Notes under the pieces: model-generated
The model's input: only the letters and a program-made list of their open reading frames with translations
What the model was told of the DNA's origin: nothing
The model's database searches: none
Made by a program: the position numbers and the translations under genes
Shown: piece after piece, positions 56,101 through 62,896 of the stretch
Numbering within the stretch: position 1 is the stretch's first letter
Layout: every line of letters starts with the position of its first letter
NCBI RefSeq assembly: GCF_031127815.1
Contig: NZ_JARXHY010000010.1
Coordinates: 148,710 to 212,709 of the forward strand
DNA: 64,000 nt
Origin: Pelagicoccus sp. SDUM812003
GTDB lineage: Bacteria; Verrucomicrobiota; Verrucomicrobiia; Opitutales; Opitutaceae
Reading direction: 5' to 3'

Positions 56101-56807
56101 CTTGCGTGGAAGACCCACAGGCCGGGAGTCCCGACATTGCTCATGGTGAGCAGATTCGTAGCGGTTTCTGTCATGGCTCCCGGAAGCGAGTAGAAGACGC
56201 CTCCGTCGCCGCTATCGTAGCCCGATTGGGCGATGGTGCCACCGAGTCCGTCGATGCCGCCTGAAGCGTCTCCGGTTGTCCACTCCAGCTGGTTGTAGCG
56301 GAACTCTACATCGAAGTCGCCGGAATTCAGATCGGATCGATTTCTGAGGACCAATTGGAATCGATTGGTCTTCGATAGGTTGATTGAGTAGAAGCCGACA
56401 GTATCCCAAGTTACAACTACAGCGTCCGAGTCGACGGTAGCGAAATAGACGCGATTCGCTTCCGCTTGACTTGGTACGGGGCGCGTATCCACATCCGCCC
56501 ACCATGGCGCGATGATCGGGTCGCCACTGTCGCGAGGAAAAGCCAAAGGAACGTAACCAGGGTCATTTTCGCCAAAGGCAACCACCCCGTTGTCCGAGAC
56601 GAGGACGCTGCTGTGCGAGCCGCCAAAAATGTTAACTGAAAATGGAAGCTCGAAAATTTGATATGTATCAACCACTCGTTCCAGGGTGTCTTCGCCATAG
56701 TCTCGAGGCCCGCCGAGTCCATCGATGAGCTCTACTTGGCCAAGCAGCCGAGTTGCGGTCGAAATAAGAAGACAGGCGCACGTACGCCAAATGTGAGCAG
56801 GCTGCAT
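53160..56807 (-). CDS. secreted NIDO-domain protein with three ~295-residue modules
   Basis: The ~1215-residue protein has a signal sequence and a nidogen-like (NIDO) domain (~30–235: SDNGVVAFG, APWWADVDTRP, FQLVLRNRSDLNSGDFDVEFRY). Three homologous modules start near residues 245, 541 and 839. Each begins I[DE]CP and runs through TGWP, DSIIRTWKAIDPICGES (varied in the third), TIDFS, CxGxxG, RG and ICE.xFS segments, with six or more cysteines. The end (YVLEYSSDLTVWFPLLEG … ARFYRVRTIDE) is the small C-terminal module common on verrucomicrobial secreted proteins. ATG 56807 is used; a GTG lies just before it. It is convergent with the FecR fusion gene, 15 bp apart. Function unknown, probably surface adhesion or binding. 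Confidence 0.75.
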   Translation of the reverse strand: MQPAHIWRTCACLLISTATRLLGQVELIDGLGGPRDYGEDTLERVVDTYQIFELPFSVNIFGGSHSSVLVSDNGVVAFGENDPGYVPLAFPRDSGDPIIAPWWADVDTRPVPSQAEANRVYFATVDSDAVVVTWDTVGFYSINLSKTNRFQLVLRNRSDLNSGDFDVEFRYNQLEWTTGDASGGIDGLGGTIAQSGYDSGDGGVFYSLPGAMTETATNLLTMSNVGTPGLWVFHARDGEFVDKPIIDCPDNVTTSCDDTHPDSTGWPTIVTSCSSSPDIVLEYEDEYNALNDSIIRTWKAIDPICGESENCEQEIFLESVTLDGYIDPLDSSEGGIISTFTNDLADFVNQDNITSYTWSVDGIEIDNTEPGVSFDAFTITIDFSQYQDGEWGLGSDQTSPSGISLAYSATLRVGENCNGTYGSSDAGFPPIPYALNRGMTRLSASDGSASLKQKTICEETFSSNSKWIQFKCQENGYAYISLADNDQTKIAVMRPGELVGSRIEIGCGTGEIGFPSVEGEVYLIIVDTPSAFELEATVVDPPEIECPLDISVECNQIHPDVTGWPKILNACSDPSEVDLVYSDVYNESDDSIIRTWKAIDPICGESETCEQKIFLESVFISGIIDFVSSEQGGLVSTYSNDLLDSVSRDQVTSYQWTIDGEDVSPSTHGIQATATTLTIDFSIFKDGLLGLGESGSSFDFDLSFSANLKVSDTCFGSYGGEDAGFVTQPQVLGRGGVTLSNDNLSPPQDGSEICERNFSEESRWLLLVCQDSGYAKVSIDEGFSDAPIAILARGGQVGERTELACGKGEVYFPVTRDDRYIVVVDASFDFQLEAIVREPPVIECPSDIIEPEPCNDLDPDNTGWPTVVSSCTPLSQDNLFFSDEYDGSTLLRTWTAIDPSCGESSSCIQIIETAAVSISGNIILESSKESGILATYSHDLVDFAEPQYATDFVWLFDNTIIEEEEAGISFDFDNLTIDFSLFRNGAYQSEEGTQLEAQYRMSFSADLLFTETCGGSFGAGRDGFVTAPQTLSRGAVSIETAGEADSNSEALLCERTFSSASNYFLFACDDTGTGTVSIEWEDQQIEAPISVLQRGETIGERIELQCDEGRLSFPAKRGSAYIIVVDWETEYTLKAWISSTSQARLTMIAPQNPGNVHLRLEGDSEKRYVLEYSSDLTVWFPLLEGFTLDEIQEYIDTSFQQSINARFYRVRTIDE

Positions 56808-56977
56808 CACAGGAAGCGATTCAGAGGAGTTGGTTTATCGGTGGGTAACGAAGGCGTTCAGGTATTCTAGTAAGCCTTTCTTATATCACTCACAAGCTAA
56901 AGGCTTTGACTAAGGGATAACAGTGACTGGGTTAGGTGTTTGGATGGGTCGGGCATCAGGTCATGCCATGGTTTGTG

Positions 56978-56991
56978 GACCTGATCAGGTC
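56978..56991. repeat. 14-bp perfect palindrome at the right edge of the accessory block
   Basis: GACCTGATCAGGTC lies in the non-coding stretch between the NIDO-protein gene and the GH3 remnant. It may be a regulator site or a relic of the rearrangement; nothing else in 56811–57010 was recognised. Confidence 0.5.
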
Positions 56992-57012
56992 GATACTCTG
57001 TATTGGCCCTTC

Positions 57013-57339
57013 GACAACGAAGGCTGGGATCGAACCTTCGAGCTAGACGAAGGCGTGTTCGTGGGCTAGCGCTGGTACGATGGCAAAGGCATTGAGCCGC
57101 TGTTCCCCTTTGGCCATGGGCTTTCGTATACGAAGTTTGAATACTCGGAGGTCACGGTTTCGAAGTCGGAGTTTTCCGCAGGCGAGACCAAGACGGTAAG
57201 CTTCCAGCTTGACCGCGCCGCCTTCAGCTTCTGGTCGCCTGAGTCCAAGGATTGGACTGCCGAGCCGGGCGACTTCGAGCTGCTTGTTGGGGCCAGCAGT
57301 CGAGACATTCGGCAGAGCGCTTCGGTGGCGATGCGCTAG
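57013..57339 (+). pseudogene. decayed copy of the GH3 beta-glucosidase 3' end
   Basis: This stretch matches three separated parts of the intact GH3 gene at 45191–47221 in the same order. It starts with EGWDRTFEL, jumps to DEGVFVG, and later jumps from FSAGET to KTVSFQLDR. Each junction falls on a short repeat of the intact gene (CGAAGGCG, and CAGGCGAGAC at 46911 and 47061), and the missing pieces are about 330 and 150 bp. A TAT codon has become TAG at about 57067. Most remaining differences are at third codon positions, so it descends from a once functional paralogue rather than a fresh duplication. Confidence 0.9.
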
Positions 57340-57520
57340 CATATTTTTATACTGCTCGTTGGCGGCAGGTTCGTTCTTCGTTTGCGAGACTTGGGAAAAC
57401 GCGAAAGCCCCTTCGTAGATGAGGCTTGCTTCATCGAGGGGTTGTTCTATGGATTCGGGCCGATCGGATGCCCGTGATCGAACCTCAGCACGGGTCGAAC
57501 GTTTGGAGATGGATTGAAAT

Positions 57521-58348
57521 ATGGGAGACTTGCTTCTTCTTAAGCGGCTGAATGAATCAGGTGTCGCCGATTGGCGGATACGACTAGCGAATTGGGTGGA
57601 CTCCGATGCGGTGCAGCGTTGGGTGATCTCGGCCATCGTCTTGAATGGCTTGATCCTAGGACTGGAGACCAACGAAGCGCTGATGGAGTCTTGGGGCGTT
57701 TGGCTTAAGTTCATCGACAAGGCGCTGCTAGCGGTTTTCACCATCGAAATCGCCCTTAAGCTGCTGGCCTACCGACAGGTCTTTTTTCGCAGCGGGTGGA
57801 ATCTCTTCGATTTTCTAGTGGTAGCGGTCGCGTTCGTTCCCGGGGCCGGACCGTGGTCGGTGTTGCGGACCTTGCGCGTTTTTCGGGTGCTGCGCTTGCT
57901 CACCGCGGTGCCGCAGCTGAAGCGAGTCGTGGCGGCGTTCATACATGCCATACCCGGGCTTTCCGGAGTGATGCTGGTGATGGCCATCTTCTTCTATACC
58001 ATGGCGATTCTCGCTACGACTTTGTTCGGGGAGGCCTTTCCTGAGTGGTTCGGCACCTTAGGGGCGAGCCTGTATTCGCTTTTTCAGGTCATGACCTTGG
58101 AGAGCTGGTCGATGGGCATCGTTCGTCCGGTGATGGAAGTCTATCCTTGGGCGTGGGCGTTTTTCGTTCCGTTCATCGTCATTGCCACCTTTACGATTCT
58201 CAATCTATTCATCGGCATCATCGTTTCGACCATGCAGGAGCTTTCCGTATTGCCAGATCCCGCCACGCGAGATGGAGAGATTCTGCGAACGCTCGGGCGC
58301 ATGGAAGACGAACTGGAGCGCTTGCGGGCCCAGCTGAGAAATCGCTAA
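57521..58348 (+). CDS. voltage-gated sodium channel of the bacterial Nav family
   Basis: The 275-residue protein has six transmembrane helices. S4 carries regularly spaced arginines (LRTLRVFRVLRLL). The pore has the selectivity filter TLESWSMG, which is the filter of NavAb as remembered. S6 is FVPFIVIATFTILNLFIGIIVSTM, and a C-terminal coiled coil (LRTLGRMEDELERLRAQL) should hold the tetramer together. It would admit Na+ on depolarisation, perhaps for motility or pH control. It lies 181 bp after the GH3 remnant, probably in the chromosomal backbone. Confidence 0.94.
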   Translation: MGDLLLLKRLNESGVADWRIRLANWVDSDAVQRWVISAIVLNGLILGLETNEALMESWGVWLKFIDKALLAVFTIEIALKLLAYRQVFFRSGWNLFDFLVVAVAFVPGAGPWSVLRTLRVFRVLRLLTAVPQLKRVVAAFIHAIPGLSGVMLVMAIFFYTMAILATTLFGEAFPEWFGTLGASLYSLFQVMTLESWSMGIVRPVMEVYPWAWAFFVPFIVIATFTILNLFIGIIVSTMQELSVLPDPATRDGEILRTLGRMEDELERLRAQLRNR

Positions 58349-58657
58349 GGGTAGGTCGGTCGATCTTGCGATGCGGCCGGCCGGGCCGTCCCGCCCTGCC
58401 TTTTCGTGCGGGCTTTGGCGGGTACCTGCGCGGGGATTGGGGCGATGGAGGTGACGCTCTCCATGGTGGAGTCCGAGATAGGCGCGTATCCAATTACTAG
58501 TGACGCCTCTAGCATGGTCGAATGTGACTAGTGGGCTTCGTTTAGAGGCGTAGCATAAAGCGCGAAAAAAAACCGCAAAAGGAGTCGATCAGTCTTGACT
58601 GGCGTTCTAAATACGAAAATAAATTCGCGTAACAAAATTCTTAAATAGGGAGGAGAA
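58349..58657 (+). promoter_or_regulatory. 309-bp leader region with long-range stem and possible promoter
   Basis: No gene is seen in this gap. ACGCCTCTA at 58503–58511 pairs perfectly with TAGAGGCGT at 58543–58551 around a 31-nt loop that itself contains two CTAG sequences. Further on, TTGACT (58595–58600) with an A/T-rich hexamer 17 bp later could be a promoter. A strong GGGAGGAG ribosome-binding site (58648–58655) stands just before the next start. Confidence 0.4.
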
Positions 58658-58852
58658 ATGAAAACGAACATGCAGATGAATGTCGGGTCGCCGCCCGTGA
58701 GGGCGGGCGACGTTTACGAAGGTACGGGCAACCGGAACGCTCCCCGGGAGGGGACTGTAGACGCCAGCTTCGCCAAGCGGGTTTGGTCTCGAGACGAGAC
58801 CCGAGTTGGGGCGCGTTTTCCGAGGTTCAACCTTCAGTCGCCATGGGGATAG
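58658..58852 (+). CDS. small protein or leader peptide upstream of the HPF-like gene
   Basis: The 64-residue frame has the strongest Shine–Dalgarno sequence noticed in the window. It encodes a polar, arginine-rich peptide (MKTNMQMNVGSPPVRAGDVY…) with no recognised family. Its stop (TAG 58850–58852) overlaps the ATG of the next gene by 10 bp, so translating it could deliver ribosomes to the HPF-like start. It could also be the 5' part of a gene broken by a frameshift. Confidence 0.5.
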   Translation: MKTNMQMNVGSPPVRAGDVYEGTGNRNAPREGTVDASFAKRVWSRDETRVGARFPRFNLQSPWG

Positions 58853-59181
58853 TGGAGGAGACGCTGGAGGGTCGCCTGAGCCACGGACTGAGGGTCCAGG
58901 CTATAGGCATGAAGCTGGGACGGTCGGCTCAGGAGGCGATTCGGCGAAAGGCTGAAGCCATGACGCGTCGCTATCCAGGGCTGCTGGGCCTCGCTGTGGA
59001 GTTGCGACGCGTGGTCTTAGGGCCCCGAAGAAGCGAGTACTTGGTGAAGGCGCGTCTGGTTTTGCCGGGCTACGACCGCATCGTGGCGAAGCGATCCGAG
59101 GAGCTAGGCTTGGCGCTCGCGAACGCATTCGAGGTGGCCGATCGCCAGTTGAGGCGGCGGGCGACGCGAGCGCGGTTTTGA
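58843..59181 (+). CDS. HPF/RaiA-like ribosome hibernation protein
   Basis: From ATG 58843 the protein has 112 residues in a beta-alpha-beta-beta-beta-alpha order. Segments such as EYLVKARLVLPGYDRIVAKRS and LGLALANAFEVADRQLRRRA match the sigma-54 modulation/S30EA (HPF short) family. These bind the 30S decoding centre during stasis. The N-terminal half (AQEAIRRKAEAMTRRYPGLLGLAVELRRV) is divergent. The frame is open upstream to 58783 and overlaps the small frame before it, suggesting coupled translation. A terminator follows. Confidence 0.65.
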   Translation: MGIVEETLEGRLSHGLRVQAIGMKLGRSAQEAIRRKAEAMTRRYPGLLGLAVELRRVVLGPRRSEYLVKARLVLPGYDRIVAKRSEELGLALANAFEVADRQLRRRATRARF

Positions 59182-59222
59182 GGTTTTGGTTGGAGGAAAA
59201 GGAACCAAGGAACAAAAAGAAG

Positions 59223-59250
59223 GCTGCCGTCCGGTTCGGGCGGCAGTTTC
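59223..59250 (+). terminator. terminator after the HPF-like gene
   Basis: CTGCCG and CGGCAG form the outer stem, with CC/GG pairs inside, followed by TTTCCGTTT. It lies 42 bp past the HPF-like stop. Confidence 0.65.
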
Positions 59251-59331
59251 CGTTTGCGCGATCCGACCTCAAGCTCGGACTTGAAAAACGAATCCGAATG
59301 CGCGAACGTTGTTGCGTATTCCTTCGCGCTC

Positions 59332-59658
59332 ATGATCGGCCATTCTCATCGAAAGACGCTTACGCCGCAGGAATCGGCGGCTCATTCCTGGACCTTTTTT
59401 TCCAATCATGCCCACGTCTTGGTCTGCTTGCACTACGACGAGGATCTGACGCTTCGGGAGGTTGCGGATCAAGTGGGCATCACGGAGCGGGCGGTTCAGA
59501 AAATCGTGGCGGAGCTGGAAGCCGCTGGCATAATCTCCCGTTCAAAGCTAGGGCGTCGCAATACTTACGAGGTGAATGCGTCGGTCAGATTGCGGCATCC
59601 GATAGAGGCCCATCGCTCGGTGGGCGATCTGCTGGATTTCGTCTTGAAGGGGCGTTGA
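59332..59658 (+). CDS. MarR-like winged-helix regulator
   Basis: From ATG 59332 the protein has 108 residues with a winged helix: HAHVLVCLHYDEDLTLREVADQVG, ITERAVQKIVAELEAAGII and RSKLGRRNTYEVN. The recognition helix and wing resemble MarR/ArsR-type regulators. The frame is open from 59254, but no better start is apparent. It is convergent with the HxlR gene, 23 bp apart. Targets are unknown. Confidence 0.75.
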   Translation: MIGHSHRKTLTPQESAAHSWTFFSNHAHVLVCLHYDEDLTLREVADQVGITERAVQKIVAELEAAGIISRSKLGRRNTYEVNASVRLRHPIEAHRSVGDLLDFVLKGR

Positions 59659-59681
59659 GGGAGGCTGCGAGTCGGATCGCT

Positions 59682-60377
59682 TTACGAACTGGGGTCTGCT
59701 GGTCGGATCTTGGAGAGCAGACCTGAGCAGAGCCATTTTGAAACGCTGCGGGCGAGCACCGGATTTCCGGTGACCTTGAGAAGGCCGTCGCGTCTGGCTT
59801 TTGCGATGGTGGTGTCGCCAGCCCAGATTTCCGTCATGGTGCGCAGATTGCAGCGCAGGGTGACGTCGACTTCCTTGCCCGGGTTGTCGATGCAGAGTTC
59901 TCGAGCGCCGTTTTCTTCGATGACGATCCACCAGTGGGCGAACATCTCGAGACTGGGGAAAATGAAGTGGATGACAGTGCGGCCGGCGGGAAGCTGGTCG
60001 GTGTCGATGCGGCGCTTGAAATCGGTCATCAGCAGCTCCACGTCCAGCTCCTCGTCGTCCATCTGCCCGCGGGCCCAGCGAGCTCCCCACTCGCCGAGGC
60101 TCATGACGATGGGGCCGAGCTCGCGTCCGGCGGCGGTGAGGAAGTACTCCGAGTGGCGTTTTCCCTGTAGTTCCTTTTTGATGACAAGACCACAGTCCAC
60201 TAGCTGCTTGAGGCGTTTGGCGAGCAAGGTGGGCGACATTTGGGAGAGGCCGCGTTGGAGCTCGTTGAAACGCGTCTCGCCGAGCAGGAGTTCGCGGATC
60301 AGGAGCAGAGTCCAGCGTTCGCCGATGACTTCGGCGGCTTTGGCGATGGGGCAGAATTGACCGTACTTGAGGCTCAT
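59682..60377 (-). CDS. HxlR family regulator with C-terminal SCP2-like domain
   Basis: The 231-residue protein begins with an HxlR winged helix (CPIAKAAEVIGERWTLLLIREL, GETRFNELQRGL, MSPTLLAKRLKQLVDCGLV). Residues ~125–225 resemble an SCP2 sterol-carrier-like fold (ELCIDNPGKEVDVTLRCNLRTMTEIWAGDTT), which could bind a lipid or hydrophobic ligand. It is divergent from the tautomerase gene, and two inverted repeats fill the spacer next to its start, suggesting autoregulation. Confidence 0.88.
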   Translation of the reverse strand: MSLKYGQFCPIAKAAEVIGERWTLLLIRELLLGETRFNELQRGLSQMSPTLLAKRLKQLVDCGLVIKKELQGKRHSEYFLTAAGRELGPIVMSLGEWGARWARGQMDDEELDVELLMTDFKRRIDTDQLPAGRTVIHFIFPSLEMFAHWWIVIEENGARELCIDNPGKEVDVTLRCNLRTMTEIWAGDTTIAKARRDGLLKVTGNPVLARSVSKWLCSGLLSKIRPADPSS

Positions 60378-60383
60378 GTCGGG

Positions 60384-60423
60384 CTACAGATTTTGTAGTG
60401 GTTTGCTACAGTCTGTGTTGTAG
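60384..60423. promoter_or_regulatory. paired CTACA/TGTAG operators between hxlR-type and tautomerase genes
   Basis: CTACA-N5-TGTAG at 60384–60398 and CTACA-N8-TGTAG at 60406–60423 are two inverted repeats. Their left arms (CTACAG) are spaced 22 bp apart, about two helical turns, so they would face the same side of the DNA. They start seven bases upstream of the HxlR-type start. Confidence 0.6.
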
Positions 60424-60517
60424 AGGAATGCGAAGCGATCGGTTAGAGTAGGCGGCGTCAACCGGAGCGATGTTCGTTTCGGTGAACCAAGAAACCATAG
60501 ACAGTGAGATTAGAATA

Positions 60518-60739
60518 ATGCCACTCGTAAACGTACAGATCATCGAAAACGTATTCACCCCTGAACAGAAGAAGGAAATCATCACCAAGGTGACCGATGC
60601 CATGCTCTCCATCGAAGGCGAGGCCTTGCGTGAAGTGACCTGGGTCAAGATCGACGAGGTCAAGGAAGGCAACTGGGGCATCGGCGGCCACCCGCTCACC
60701 GCAGCCGACGTGCGCCGCATGCAGATGGCGGAGGCGTAG
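60518..60739 (+). CDS. 4-oxalocrotonate tautomerase family enzyme
   Basis: From ATG 60518 the protein has 73 residues and begins MPLVNVQIIENVFTPEQKKE. The proline after the initiator Met is the catalytic base of the family, which fixes this start against an upstream one at 60470. IITKVTDAMLSIEG and GNWGIGGHPLT also fit. It tautomerises small oxo-acids or has a related promiscuous activity. The divergent HxlR-type gene is its likely regulator. Confidence 0.9.
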   Translation: MPLVNVQIIENVFTPEQKKEIITKVTDAMLSIEGEALREVTWVKIDEVKEGNWGIGGHPLTAADVRRMQMAEA

Positions 60740-60763
60740 ATTTCGAAAATGCCGGAACGAAAG

Positions 60764-60799
60764 AGGTGACGCTTGCGGGATCGCGGGCGTCGCCTTTTT
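60764..60799 (+). terminator. terminator after the tautomerase gene
   Basis: AGGTGACGC pairs with GCGTCGCCT (one G·T) and is followed by five Ts, 24 bp past the stop. Confidence 0.8.
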
Positions 60800-60851
60800 G
60801 CGCTTCCTGGGCTGACGGGGAGCCGCTCTCTGCGGAGTAGACGAAAACACC

Positions 60852-62357
60852 ATGATGATATTTGCGAGTTCACTTCGTTGCCTGGTGGGGAGGAGGATCT
60901 GCCTGCTTTGCCTAGGCCTGGCGCTCCCCATGAGCGGATCAAATCTACGCGCGGAAGGCCTCGACCGCAGTTCGTTGCTGGGAAATTGGAGCGGAATCTT
61001 GGCGTTCGGCGATCAACAGGCTGAGGTTTTCTATGAAATCGATGAAGAAGAGGGGAAGCTGGTATCATGGCTCACTTTGGAGAAAGGCGGGCTGTACGCT
61101 ATGGGGCCGTCGGTGGTCGAGCGGGACGAAGCGGGGGTGTGGAAACTGGACTGGTTCGGTCGGGTGTATTCGGTAGATGGAAACGGACAACTGATCGGAG
61201 CGTTTCAGCATTACGACAAAGCCCTCGAACTGGTGTTGGAAAAAGTGGATACAGTGCCACCAAAGCCGAAGGAGAAATGGGCTGTTGACGAGCCGAGGGT
61301 GGATTGGGTTGTCGAGGTTGCTGGAGGCGTTTGGGCGGCTCCGGCGGCAGGACAGGGGTTGGTTCTTGTGGGTGACGATTCGGGAATGGTGACGGCCATG
61401 CATGACGATACTGGGAATGTCGCGTGGCGTTTTCGAACGGGGGCTGGCATCTATGCGAGCCCGAAACTTGATGAAGATTTTCTCTATGCGTCGTCGGATG
61501 ATGGATACGTGTATTGCTTAGCGGTGGGTGATGGGGTGGAGCGTTGGCGGACGCGCTTAGGTGGAGGCTTTATGGAGCGCAGCGCTCGATTGCCGCGGGT
61601 AGATGATGGAGCCTATGACTATCGTTCCTCGTCGCCGGTGATCGTTGAGGGCACGCTCTTCGTGGGCGGAGCGAAGGGCGGTGTTTGGGCGTTGGATACG
61701 GAGACTGGCGAAGTGTTGTGGGAGTTTGTGACGGAAGGACGCGTAAGCGGCGATGTGGCGGTCGCGGGAGACGTGCTGGTTTTCGGGTGCCGCGATGGGC
61801 GTGTCTATGCGATTGATCGGAATTCAGGCTCTGAACGTTGGCGGCACGAGGTTGGGGCGGAGGTCGTCTCCACGCCAGCGGTACATGACGGGTTGGCGAT
61901 TGTGGGATCGCGCAACGCGTCCTTGCTGGCCTTGGATGTGGAAACGGGCCAGCCGCGTTGGGAGAGTTTGACGTGGACCTCTTGGGTGGAGTCGAGCGGG
62001 GTGGTCTCAGGCGAGCGGATGTTTATCGGATCGTCGGATGTCGCGAAGCTGTGTGCCCGAAAATTGGATACAGGCGAAATCGGATGGGAACGGTTTCTGG
62101 GAGGCTCGCTTTGGGCGAAGCCAGCGGTGGCTGGGAGACGGGTCTACGCGGGAGTGACAGGCTCGGTGGGCTATTTCGCTCCGCACGTGGGGGCGTTCGC
62201 GTGCGTGGACGCGGAAAGCGGGGAGTTGGTTTGGAGGATGGAGTTTGAGCCGACGGAGGAGGCGTTTTTATACGGGTGTCCCGGAGGAGGCGTGACGGAA
62301 GGAGAGCGGGTGTATTTCGGAACGCTGGATGGGCGGGTGTTTGCGGTGAAGCGATGA
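60852..62357 (+). CDS. exported PQQ-type beta-propeller protein
   Basis: The 501-residue protein has a signal sequence ending near LRAEG and an N-terminal ~100-residue domain (NWSGILAFGDQQAEVFYEI). Seven or so propeller blades follow with the pattern [AG]xDxxTGxxxW (ALDTETGEVLWEF, AIDRNSGSERWRHE, ALDVETGQPRWES, CVDAESGELVWRM). Such BamB/PQQ-like proteins act as scaffolds or dehydrogenases; no cofactor residues can be assigned, so scaffold or sensor is as likely as enzyme. It stands alone after a terminator. Confidence 0.85.
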   Translation: MMIFASSLRCLVGRRICLLCLGLALPMSGSNLRAEGLDRSSLLGNWSGILAFGDQQAEVFYEIDEEEGKLVSWLTLEKGGLYAMGPSVVERDEAGVWKLDWFGRVYSVDGNGQLIGAFQHYDKALELVLEKVDTVPPKPKEKWAVDEPRVDWVVEVAGGVWAAPAAGQGLVLVGDDSGMVTAMHDDTGNVAWRFRTGAGIYASPKLDEDFLYASSDDGYVYCLAVGDGVERWRTRLGGGFMERSARLPRVDDGAYDYRSSSPVIVEGTLFVGGAKGGVWALDTETGEVLWEFVTEGRVSGDVAVAGDVLVFGCRDGRVYAIDRNSGSERWRHEVGAEVVSTPAVHDGLAIVGSRNASLLALDVETGQPRWESLTWTSWVESSGVVSGERMFIGSSDVAKLCARKLDTGEIGWERFLGGSLWAKPAVAGRRVYAGVTGSVGYFAPHVGAFACVDAESGELVWRMEFEPTEEAFLYGCPGGGVTEGERVYFGTLDGRVFAVKR

Positions 62358-62501
62358 GTGGGAATCGTTGCGGTTTCCCCTCGCGGGGAGATGTGGTTCG
62401 GATGGTTCGCTCTTTTGCTAGGTTTCGCGTTCTGAGTCAGTGCTTCGCCCTCCCTTGATTTGTCTTGCCCTGTTGGGTCGCAAATGAATCCAGTTGGCTG
62501 A

Positions 62502-62708
62502 ATGGAGATTCCTTACCAAAGACTCGATCCAGAAATTCTGCGGGCGGTTATCGTAGAGTTCGTGACCCGCGAAGGCACGGACTACGGCGAGCGGGTGTAC
62601 TCCCTCGATGAGAAAGTGGCGGCAGTGCAGGATCAGCTTGTTTCGGGAAGCGCTCGAATCGAATTCGATACCGAGAGCGAAACCTGCAATGTGGTGGTGG
62701 TTCGCTAG
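62502..62708 (+). CDS. yheU: YheU family (UPF0270) small protein
   Basis: The 68-residue protein has the full YheU pattern: MEIPYQRLDPEILRAVIVEF, VTREGTDYGE and VYSLDEKVAAVQDQLVSGSA. The fold is known from a structural genomics entry, but the function is unknown. It is a free-standing gene. Confidence 0.93.
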   Translation: MEIPYQRLDPEILRAVIVEFVTREGTDYGERVYSLDEKVAAVQDQLVSGSARIEFDTESETCNVVVVR

Positions 62709-62896
62709 GGTGCGTTTTCGCTTGGGTTGTCGTGCGTTTAGATCGGGTTGAATAAGCGAGCTCGGAGGTTGTTATTCACGCGTTCGCTCGTTGAGGTGTC
62801 GCGCTGCTCGGTACGCGCTACCGTTGGGACTGACTCAGCGAAACGCTCTCGTTTGTGCGGAGGCGAGTAGGAACTCGTTTTGCGGGCTCGCGGGTG

